Source: Burkholderiales bacterium (lineage in GTDB: Bacteria > Pseudomonadota > Gammaproteobacteria > Burkholderiales > SG8-39). Taken from it: a DNA stretch of 12,734 nucleotides. Shown here piece after piece: positions 7,365 through 12,734 of this stretch; the stretch's first letter is position 1, and every line of letters starts with the position of its first letter. The notes beneath the pieces were generated by a model. That model ran no database searches, had not been told where the DNA came from, and saw only the letters and a list, made by a program, of their open reading frames with translations. A program made the translations under genes and the position numbers. The stretch lies in NCBI GenBank assembly GCA_919902965.1, contig CAKKSJ010000109.1:1-12734 (forward strand), in the 5' to 3' direction.

Positions 7365-7985
7365 CTATCCGGCCACGCACTCCACTCCGTAATCATAAGC
7401 GGCGAGGTTCTTTTGAAGAATGTCACTGGCAAACCGTTCGGTCATGATTTCGGCATAGATATCCCGCCGCATGGGGAGTTCGTTCGTTCCGGCGAGAGCG
7501 CCCGCGAGGATCACGTTGCCGAAAACCGGGTTCCCCATTTTCATCGCTTCTGCTGTGGCGTCAAGGAACCAGGCCTTTTCCGACATCTCTTCGATCCAAT
7601 ATTCGATTTCACTCGCTGACGGATAGCTTGCCTGGCCGGTATTCACTCCAATCGGGAACAGGGGACGGGTGTTGCTTATGACTTTCACCGCAGGATTTCC
7701 GTAATCCCTGAGCGTACGGATGGTTTCACTCGGCTCCATGGAGACGATCATATGGGCCCGCCCCAAGGGAATCTGCGGCGACCAACTGCATTTTGCGGAA
7801 ATACGCAGATGGCTCATCACCGAGCCGCCCCGCTGGGAGGCGCCGAAGGTATCGCCGATGGTAACAAACAGGCCGAGCTGTGAAAGCATGTTGCCAACGG
7901 AACGCGATGTCATCACGTTCCCTTGCCCCCCCACGCCGGCAATGATGAGGTTATAGGGATCGTATTTCAAATGGATTGCTGACAT
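7365..7985 (-). CDS. iorB: Indolepyruvate oxidoreductase subunit beta (IorB)
   Basis: The 206-residue gamma-domain subunit of the split enzyme is the partner that completes the 2-oxoacid site of IorA and helps bind coenzyme A. Family marks are the N-terminal glycine loop NLIIAGVGGQGN (12-23) and the conserved SQRGGSVMSHLR (50-61). MGNPVFGNVILAGAL (150-164) is also family-like. The start at ATG 7985 is one base after the iorA stop, with GGAGG about 9 nt upstream inside the iorA end; an ATG at 8009 would add 8 residues overlapping iorA and lacks this spacing. It is the last gene of the frhB-iorA-iorB operon. It is homologous to the gamma-like domain of the fused enzyme next door but clearly divergent from it, so it is not a recent duplicate. 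Confidence 0.9.
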   Translation of the reverse strand: MSAIHLKYDPYNLIIAGVGGQGNVMTSRSVGNMLSQLGLFVTIGDTFGASQRGGSVMSHLRISAKCSWSPQIPLGRAHMIVSMEPSETIRTLRDYGNPAVKVISNTRPLFPIGVNTGQASYPSASEIEYWIEEMSEKAWFLDATAEAMKMGNPVFGNVILAGALAGTNELPMRRDIYAEIMTERFASDILQKNLAAYDYGVECVAG

Positions 7986-7986
7986 G

Positions 7987-9927
7987 TCAGGCCACCTCCA
8001 TTTGCCCAATTGCGCCGGTCGGACAGACCGAGACGCAAACCCCGCAACCGGTGCAGAGGACGTCGTCGATCCAGGAGCGCTTCTTCACTTTGTCCCAGGT
8101 GAGCGCAGGGCAGGCAAATACGCGGGTGCAAAAACGATTGCAGCCGCAGGCTTCACCGATACAGACGTTTTCGTCCACCTTGACTTCCAACCTCTTGTGT
8201 CCCTTCTTTCCCGGCGCGAGGGCGCAGGCTTGCCTCAAGATCAGGACTTTCACCCCTTTCTTTGCGATCAGTTCGAGAAAGGTCTGCTGCGATTCATCCA
8301 GATCAAACGGATCCCGAACCACCACCTGTGCGCCGAGGGCCCTGCAGATCGTCGGGATGTCAATTTTGATACCGGCAGTTCCCATGGCGTCGATCGGCAA
8401 GCCCGGGTGGGACTGGAAGCCCGTCATTGCCGTGCCGCTGTTGTCGAGCACTACCATGGTGATGTCCGAATTGTTGTGAATGGCGTTTATCAGCGCCGGG
8501 ATTACCGAGTGAAAAAAGGTGCTGTCTCCGCATACGGATACCACCGGTTGTTTTAAACCGAATTGCCGCAGCTTGCCGAAGCCGCTGGCAAGCCCGGTAC
8601 CAGAGCCCATTGAATGCAGTGTCTTCAGCGTCGAGAAGCCCGCGGGCATCGCGGCGAGCGAGTAGCAGCCTATATCGCCGCAGACGAAACCATTCTGGTT
8701 GTCCAGGGCAAGGGCGTGATTGATCGACCAGAAGGACGCCCGGTGAGGGCAGCCGGGGCAGAAAGCCCAGTCCCGAACAGGCGATCCTGCGAGCGCAATT
8801 TCCGTGGCCCTTTGTTTGTAATCCTGCCCCACCCCTTGGTATGGAAGCCCGAGTATCGTGGAAAGGGCAGCTATGACCTTGTCCGGATTCATCTCGCCCA
8901 CGGAAGGCAGAAGTCCGCATTTCTTCCCGTAGAACGTCTTTATTCCGACCCGGTGGGCCAGTTCCATCGCCATGACCTTGACTTCATCTTCGAGGAAGGG
9001 CAGAACTTCCTCGACGATGAGAACCTTGTCGGTGCGGGCGAGGTTTTTTTCCAGCAATTTCGGGGGAAGCGGCCAGGTGGTGCCGAGCTTCAAAATCCCC
9101 ACCCGATCTTCCGCGTGGAGCAGGTCGACCGCCTCCTTGCTGTAAAGACCGCACACGGAACTTGTGATGATCAGCAGCTCGGGGTTCTCCGGGCCGTCGT
9201 AAGTGTTGAATGGCGCATTTTCGAAAAGCGCAACTGCCTGCCGCAGTTTCTGTTGCTGAAGATTGTGATGGTATTCCACCGGCATGCTCAGCACAGGCCC
9301 CGCGGCTGCGTCAATGAAAGAACCTTCGTGCCTGAAGACCGCCTGGGCTTTTGCTTGCGGCAGAGGCCCGAACACTACGGTGCCGCTGGCGTGGGAGAGC
9401 CGGGTGACGGTCCGCAGAAGTACCACGTTCTTGATCGTATCGGAGAGTTCGAAGGCCCACTTGGTCATCTCCTTTGCTTCGTGAAAGTCGCCCGGTTCCA
9501 GTAGCGGAATTTCCATCAGCTTTGCGTAAGGCCTGGTCTCGCCTTCGTTTGTGCTGGAGATAGCGCCGGGGTCGTCGGAGGAAACCAGAACCATACCGCC
9601 TCGGGTCCCCGTGGCGGAGAGATGCAGCAAGAAATCCGCGGCGACACTCAGTCCCGGCTGCTTCATGGCAGCCATGCTCTTCAAGCCTGCGAAGGAAGCG
9701 GCAGCCGCGACTTCCAATGCGACTTTTTCGTTGGTGGACCATTCGGCGTACAGATCGTTTTCTGTGTCTTTGGCCAGTTCGGCCAGCTTTTCGATGATCT
9801 CGGAAGAGGGGGTGCCGGGATAGCCGGCGGCGACGCTAATGCCGGCTTCCAGCGCCCCACGGACGATGGCCTCGTTCCCCATGAGCAGATGCCGGCTTCC
9901 TGCCTGGCCTTTGAGCAGTTGTGACAT
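7987..9927 (-). CDS. iorA: Indolepyruvate oxidoreductase subunit alpha (IorA)
   Basis: The 646-residue catalytic subunit binds thiamine diphosphate and iron-sulfur clusters. The N-terminal domain holds GYPGTPSSEI (35-44) and the STNEKVALEVA stretch (64-74) typical of IorA; a middle transketolase-C-like domain spans roughly 248-345. CPGCPHR (390-396), GDIGCYSL (417-424) and GDSTFFH (467-473) with LDNSGTAMTG (494-503) form the cofactor domain. The C-terminus has a two-cluster ferredoxin domain: Cys589, 594, 596, 600 and 606, then CTGCGVCVSVCP (Cys625, 628, 631, 635). Length fits the split IorA family. ATG 9927 has GAGGAG 5 nt upstream. It lies 13 bp after the FrhB-like gene and 1 bp before iorB. 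The substrate is probably an aryl pyruvate, but related enzymes act on phenylglyoxylate or other aryl 2-oxoacids. Confidence 0.94.
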   Translation of the reverse strand: MSQLLKGQAGSRHLLMGNEAIVRGALEAGISVAAGYPGTPSSEIIEKLAELAKDTENDLYAEWSTNEKVALEVAAAASFAGLKSMAAMKQPGLSVAADFLLHLSATGTRGGMVLVSSDDPGAISSTNEGETRPYAKLMEIPLLEPGDFHEAKEMTKWAFELSDTIKNVVLLRTVTRLSHASGTVVFGPLPQAKAQAVFRHEGSFIDAAAGPVLSMPVEYHHNLQQQKLRQAVALFENAPFNTYDGPENPELLIITSSVCGLYSKEAVDLLHAEDRVGILKLGTTWPLPPKLLEKNLARTDKVLIVEEVLPFLEDEVKVMAMELAHRVGIKTFYGKKCGLLPSVGEMNPDKVIAALSTILGLPYQGVGQDYKQRATEIALAGSPVRDWAFCPGCPHRASFWSINHALALDNQNGFVCGDIGCYSLAAMPAGFSTLKTLHSMGSGTGLASGFGKLRQFGLKQPVVSVCGDSTFFHSVIPALINAIHNNSDITMVVLDNSGTAMTGFQSHPGLPIDAMGTAGIKIDIPTICRALGAQVVVRDPFDLDESQQTFLELIAKKGVKVLILRQACALAPGKKGHKRLEVKVDENVCIGEACGCNRFCTRVFACPALTWDKVKKRSWIDDVLCTGCGVCVSVCPTGAIGQMEVA

Positions 9928-9940
9928 GATTTCTCCTCGG

Positions 9941-11068
9941 TTAGCTTTGGGCCAGGATTCTTTCGACTACGCGTTCCTCAATACGTAGTGCTGCACGGCC
10001 GGTTGCCGGGTCTGTATTGAGCAGTCCGCCTTCCCTTGCCTTTATTATGGCCCGCTTCTTCTTGCCGGCTGCCCCCTGCTTGAGATTTGCCAGGTTCTCT
10101 GCAGGCATGTCAATGAGTTCCAGGTAACCTTGGCTGACTGCCTGCTGCACAAGAGCCGCCCCTGTGGCAGTCCTGACGATCAGGGTATTCCAGGTATAGT
10201 CTCCTTCCATCGCACCAACGGAAATGTCCGTGAGTTCGGCGGTCATGTCCGGACAGATGGCGCAGCCTTCGGGAACCGTGTTTCGGATTTCTTCAATGGG
10301 TATTGAAAAGCTTCCGTCCGTAGTGTGAATTTCCATCACCGCCGCCGGGGGCGGCGGTACGTCCATGCTGATTACTTTGCCGATTTCGGTCCGCCCGGAA
10401 ATCAGGGGAATGAACTTGCGCGTGTCCACTGCCCAGGTGCAAAGCAGGCCGATGGTCAGGACAACCGGGTCGCGGAAATCCTCTCTTTTCAACGGATCGA
10501 GCTTCGCCTGAGCCACTGCGGTGATCTGGCACGGCGTTCCCACAACGGCGAGCTTATCCTGGCCGCTTCTGCCGTACTCGTTCACCGAGGCAATGGTCGG
10601 GGCGGCCGTATACTTGGACGTCGCGCAGGCGAATACGTCCTCTTCGCTGGTGGCCAACACGGGGGTGGGGACCAGCCCCTCCCTGCCGGTCAGGGCCGCT
10701 GCCTTGATCATGCCCGTTTTCAGAGCCAAGGCAAGCAGGGCCGAGACGGCGCCGCCATTCTGGAAGCGCCCCTTGCCACGTATATTCTCTCCCGCCCTGG
10801 CTTTAGCTATGGATAGGTAATGGCCCAGAGGGGCGCCGTCGTACGCTTTCCCCATCAGACCCGTCGTGATTTCGCCAAGATCGACCTCGGTTTTCGGACA
10901 GTGGGCATGGCATCTCCCTGCAGCTAGGGCGCAAGTGGCGATCATGCCTATCGTGCCACGATAGCTCTTGAAATACGGGCACAGACCTACACAGGCCCCG
11001 CAGTCGATGCACAGACCTTTTTTCAGAACATCTTCTTGAAGCTCTCTTGATCCTTTGATCTGCGTCAT
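9941..11068 (-). CDS. FrhB/FdhB-like iron-sulfur flavoprotein, probable electron-transfer subunit for IorAB
   Basis: The 375-residue protein has the layout of coenzyme F420 hydrogenase/dehydrogenase beta subunits. An N-terminal ferredoxin-like segment has CxxCxxCxxxCP (Cys20, 23, 26, 30) plus Cys46, Cys53 and Cys57-Pro. The flavin domain carries FQNGGAVSALLALAL (102-116), SKYTAA (151-156), VVGTPCQI (175-182) and the hallmark GCAICPDMTAELTDISVG (268-285; Cys269, 272). FrhB relatives use FAD and move electrons between ferredoxin/Fe-S centres and varied acceptors, not only F420. As first gene of the operon, with iorA 13 bp downstream, it most likely takes electrons from IorA's clusters to a soluble carrier such as NAD(P), or the reverse. 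That pairing is inference. ATG 11068 has a GAGG site 7 nt upstream. No F420 genes are visible. Confidence 0.88.
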   Translation of the reverse strand: MTQIKGSRELQEDVLKKGLCIDCGACVGLCPYFKSYRGTIGMIATCALAAGRCHAHCPKTEVDLGEITTGLMGKAYDGAPLGHYLSIAKARAGENIRGKGRFQNGGAVSALLALALKTGMIKAAALTGREGLVPTPVLATSEEDVFACATSKYTAAPTIASVNEYGRSGQDKLAVVGTPCQITAVAQAKLDPLKREDFRDPVVLTIGLLCTWAVDTRKFIPLISGRTEIGKVISMDVPPPPAAVMEIHTTDGSFSIPIEEIRNTVPEGCAICPDMTAELTDISVGAMEGDYTWNTLIVRTATGAALVQQAVSQGYLELIDMPAENLANLKQGAAGKKKRAIIKAREGGLLNTDPATGRAALRIEERVVERILAQS

Positions 11069-11117
11069 ATCTATCCCTCATCGTTGGCTCAGATGCGAAA
11101 TCCACCTACGCATTCTT

Positions 11118-11172
11118 GGATGCACACGAGGGCAAAGAATAGCAGGCAGTCTGCATCCTCATTTGGATTGTA
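11118..11172 (-). promoter_or_regulatory. Possible promoter and leader hairpin of the frhB-iorAB operon
   Basis: TACAAT (11172-11167) is a good -10 element but has no clear -35. Right after the expected start the leader contains a perfect 7-bp inverted repeat GGATGCA / TGCATCC (11118-11124 and 11152-11158) with 27 nt between the arms. The leader to ATG 11068 would be about 92 nt. An activator or an alternative sigma factor would be needed. Confidence 0.35.
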
Positions 11173-11329
11173 CTGCGAACTCGCGATGACGCGACGGCGC
11201 GCAAAGTCGGCGCTGGCGAGACGGCGAAAATCTTCAGTGACTGCGGCAGCGCGCGGGCCGAAGTGGGCATCTGCTAGGGTGCTCCCCGGGGCATGTCCGT
11301 CACCGGAATTGTCTCGGTGTATTGTCCGG

Positions 11330-12031
11330 CTAGGCGCTTAGCCAGCGGCGCAGGGCTGCATTCACTTCTGCCGGTTTCTCCATGGTAGAGAGGTGTCCGC
11401 AGTCTTCGATGACCTCGAGTCGCGCGCCCTTGATGCCGGCGGCGATTTCCTCGTGCCTGGCCAATGGAGTCAACGCATCCTGCCGGCCGCAAAGGACCAG
11501 CGTCGGACAGTTTATGGACCGAAGTAGGCCCAAGCTGTCGGCACGGCTCATGATGGCATGCTGCTGGCGGATGAAAGCGTCCTTGCCGATGTTTCTCGCC
11601 ATGGATTTTATGCTGTCGGTGAGCGCGCGCTCGCCTAGGCGCGCGCTGTGAATGAGCAGAGGCAGCAGCGTTTCGGTCACGCGATCGAAAAGGCCGCCTT
11701 CGGCCAGTGCGATGAAGTCCAGGCGTCGTTGCGTCTGCTGCGGCGGTTCGGCGCCGGCCGCGGTATCGAGCAGCGCGAGCCTGAGCACACGCTGCGGCGC
11801 CTGGCGCATGATTTCCAGCGTAATATAGCCGCCCATCGACAGGCCGGCGAGCGCGAAGCTGGCAAAGGGTACGTCGGCGAGCACGTCGCGCGCTACCCCG
11901 GCCATGGTGGCGGAGCGCGTATGGTCCGCGATCCATACATCGGCAACATCGGCCAGATCTTCAATTTGGGATTGCCAGAGCTGCGCATCGCAGAGCAGGC
12001 CTGGAATCAAAACGAGTTGGAATTCCTTCAT
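11330..12031 (-). CDS. Small alpha/beta-fold hydrolase
   Basis: The 233-residue cytosolic serine hydrolase has a complete visible catalytic triad: nucleophile Ser65 in LAGLSMGG (61-68), acid Asp185 in LCGRQDALTP (180-189) and His213 in EDCGHLSTMEKP (209-220). The N-terminal strand LVLIPGLLCDAQLW (6-19) supplies the oxyanion region. It resembles 3-oxoadipate enol-lactonase and related carboxylesterases, but the substrate cannot be named. ATG 12031 has GAGG 8 nt upstream; the frame is open for 56 more codons to 12199 but that part is arginine-rich and unlike the family. It stands alone, 261 bp upstream of the FrhB-like gene on the same strand and divergent from the tRNA operon. An ester- or thioester-cleaving role on products of the oxidoreductases is possible but speculative. 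Confidence 0.88.
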   Translation of the reverse strand: MKEFQLVLIPGLLCDAQLWQSQIEDLADVADVWIADHTRSATMAGVARDVLADVPFASFALAGLSMGGYITLEIMRQAPQRVLRLALLDTAAGAEPPQQTQRRLDFIALAEGGLFDRVTETLLPLLIHSARLGERALTDSIKSMARNIGKDAFIRQQHAIMSRADSLGLLRSINCPTLVLCGRQDALTPLARHEEIAAGIKGARLEVIEDCGHLSTMEKPAEVNAALRRWLSA

Positions 12032-12098
12032 CGGGATCGCCTCGGCTTTTCGGCAGTATCGGGGGGTGGCGCGCGCGGCGCACCGCCGTCGCAGCGGC

Positions 12099-12136
12099 GC
12101 GGCTTGCCTGGTTTTCCCTGAAATGGAGCAAGCCGC
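12099..12136. repeat. 9-bp perfect inverted repeat upstream of the hydrolase
   Basis: GCGGCTTGC (12099-12107) and GCAAGCCGC (12128-12136) are exact reverse complements separated by 20 nt. The repeat falls at about the start of the predicted hydrolase transcript, so it could be an operator for a dimeric repressor or a 5' leader hairpin. Confidence 0.6.
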
Positions 12137-12140
12137 CGAA

Positions 12141-12149
12141 ATCTTAGCA
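12141..12149 (-). promoter_or_regulatory. Possible extended -10 promoter of the alpha/beta hydrolase
   Basis: The minus strand reads TGC-TAAGAT (12149-12141), an extended -10 element. TTGAGC lies upstream at a long spacing of 19 nt. The leader to ATG 12031 would be about 100 nt and begins with a 9-bp inverted repeat. Confidence 0.35.
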
Positions 12150-12243
12150 CTCCGCGGCAGGCGCGGCTCAAGCAAGTCCCGCTGCCTGGACAGGGACATG
12201 CAAATCGAGGCACGGAGGGCGGCGCTGCAGGGGCAAAGCGCGT

Positions 12244-12272
12244 TTGACTGTAGACAGGAAAACGAGCATAAT
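12244..12272 (+). promoter_or_regulatory. Sigma70 promoter of the tRNA-Tyr-Gly-Thr-tuf operon
   Basis: TTGACT (12244-12249), a 17-nt spacer and CATAAT (12267-12272) form a near-consensus promoter. The following CGCCCG is a GC-rich discriminator, as in stringently controlled stable-RNA and translation genes. Transcription would start about 7-8 nt before the tRNA-Tyr 5' end. Confidence 0.8.
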
Positions 12273-12286
12273 CGCCCGTTTCGTTC

Positions 12287-12373
12287 GGAGGGGTGCCCGA
12301 GTGGTTAAAGGGGGCAGACTGTAAATCTGTTGGCCTTGCGCCTACGTTGGTTCGAATCCAGCCCCCTCCACCA
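12287..12373 (+). tRNA. tRNA-Tyr (anticodon GTA)
   Basis: The 87-nt gene includes an encoded CCA. The acceptor GGAGGGG pairs fully with CCCCTCC (12363-12369), and the anticodon GTA is at 12321-12323. A long variable arm (class II) follows the anticodon stem and a GGTTCGAATCC T-arm is present. Confidence 0.97.
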
Positions 12374-12433
12374 AGTTTTTGCGACGCGGGTTGGCAGTGT
12401 GCGTTGCGTGGTAAGAGGGTTCGGTCGTGAAAC

Positions 12434-12507
12434 GCGGGTGTAGCTCAATGGTAGAGCAGAAGCCTTCCAAGCTTACGACGAGGGTTCGATTCCCTTCACC
12501 CGCTCCA
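12434..12507 (+). tRNA. tRNA-Gly (anticodon TCC)
   Basis: The 74-nt gene includes an encoded CCA. The acceptor GCGGGTG pairs fully with CACCCGC (12497-12503), the anticodon TCC is at 12466-12468, and the T-stem is GAGGG / CCCTT. The outermost anticodon-stem pair is a G-A mismatch (12459 with 12475). The 3' end can also pair with the trailer just downstream. Confidence 0.97.
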
Positions 12508-12519
12508 GCCGGAGCGGGT
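12498..12519 (+). repeat. Hairpin joining the tRNA-Gly 3' end and its trailer
   Basis: ACCCGCTCC (12498-12506) and GGAGCGGGT (12511-12519) form a perfect 9-bp stem with a 4-nt loop. It uses most of the 3' acceptor strand and two bases of the CCA end, and so competes with the 7-bp acceptor stem of the tRNA. Confidence 0.6.
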
Positions 12520-12564
12520 ACCGGGAATTGACAACTTTGAGTCAGCGACCTCGATTCGGTTTGC

Positions 12565-12639
<75 letters not shown>

Positions 12640-12683
12640 TGAGTATTGTGCAATTTGATAATTGATAAAGAAGGACAGAGATC

Positions 12684-12734
12684 ATGTCAAAAGCTAAATT
12701 TGAGCGCAAGAAGCCGCACGTGAACGTCGGGACG
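12684..12734 (+). CDS. tuf: Elongation factor Tu, N-terminal fragment (window ends inside gene)
   Basis: Only 17 residues are visible, MSKAKFERKKPHVNVGT, which is the characteristic EF-Tu N-terminus just before the GHVDHGKT nucleotide-binding loop. EF-Tu carries aminoacyl-tRNA to the ribosome with GTP. AAGGA lies about 10 nt before the ATG. The gene follows tRNA-Thr in the same transcript, and the visible sequence is cut by the window edge, not broken. Confidence 0.95.
   Translation, partial: MSKAKFERKKPHVNVGT

Noticed and set aside
9941..11068. A true F420-reducing hydrogenase subunit
   Set aside because: No hydrogenase large or small subunit or F420 gene is nearby; the family is broad and the neighbours are IorA and IorB.
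11069..11329. A small protein in the gap between the hydrolase and the FrhB-like gene
   Set aside because: Frames there lack a start with a ribosome site or recognisable motifs; one long minus-strand frame has no start codon at all.
12032..12199. A 56-residue extension of the alpha/beta hydrolase
   Set aside because: Arginine-rich sequence unlike the family; ATG 12031 directly precedes the first core strand and has a ribosome site.
12523..12545. TTGACA in the tRNA-Gly/tRNA-Thr spacer as an internal promoter
   Set aside because: No -10-like hexamer lies 16-18 nt downstream.

Overview
The window looks like the chromosome of a GC-rich betaproteobacterium. The best evidence is the right edge, where tRNA-Tyr(GUA), tRNA-Gly(UCC) and tRNA-Thr(GGU) run directly into the start of tuf (EF-Tu), an arrangement typical of Betaproteobacteria. 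A fused indolepyruvate ferredoxin oxidoreductase of about 1,180 residues is also common there. The genus cannot be named from this sequence alone.

Layout, left to right. (1) Positions 1-1834, minus strand: an arsenosugar module, arsS (radical SAM) translationally coupled by an ATGA overlap to a calcineurin-like phosphoesterase-fold protein that runs off the left edge and has lost most canonical metal ligands. A GTAACC-N16-CGAC element resembling ECF-sigma promoters lies at the right distance upstream of arsS. (2) Positions 1984-2715, plus strand: an RluF-like pseudouridine synthase, convergent with (3) a ChaC-type gamma-glutamylcyclotransferase (2740-3399, minus). (4) Positions 3497-7033, minus: a single-chain thiamine-diphosphate/iron-sulfur 2-oxoacid (indolepyruvate-type) ferredoxin oxidoreductase. 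(5) Positions 7365-11068, minus: a tight three-gene operon, FrhB-like iron-sulfur flavoprotein, then iorA, then iorB. (6) Positions 11330-12031, minus: a small alpha/beta hydrolase. (7) From 12244, plus: a strong sigma70 promoter with a GC-rich discriminator driving the tRNA-tuf transcript.

How the genes fit together. Most of the window, 3497-11068, encodes two separate systems that oxidise aryl 2-oxoacids (from aromatic amino acids) to acyl-CoA with release of low-potential electrons. One is the fused form that normally uses ferredoxin. The other is the split IorAB form, here preceded by a flavoprotein subunit that could be its dedicated electron outlet. The FrhB-IorA-IorB module is the most interesting candidate for an uncharacterised enzyme complex. 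The arsenosugar pair, with its unusual phosphoesterase-like partner and ECF-like promoter, is the second. No mobile elements, CRISPR arrays or rRNA were seen. Homology statements rest on recognised motifs; no database search was possible.
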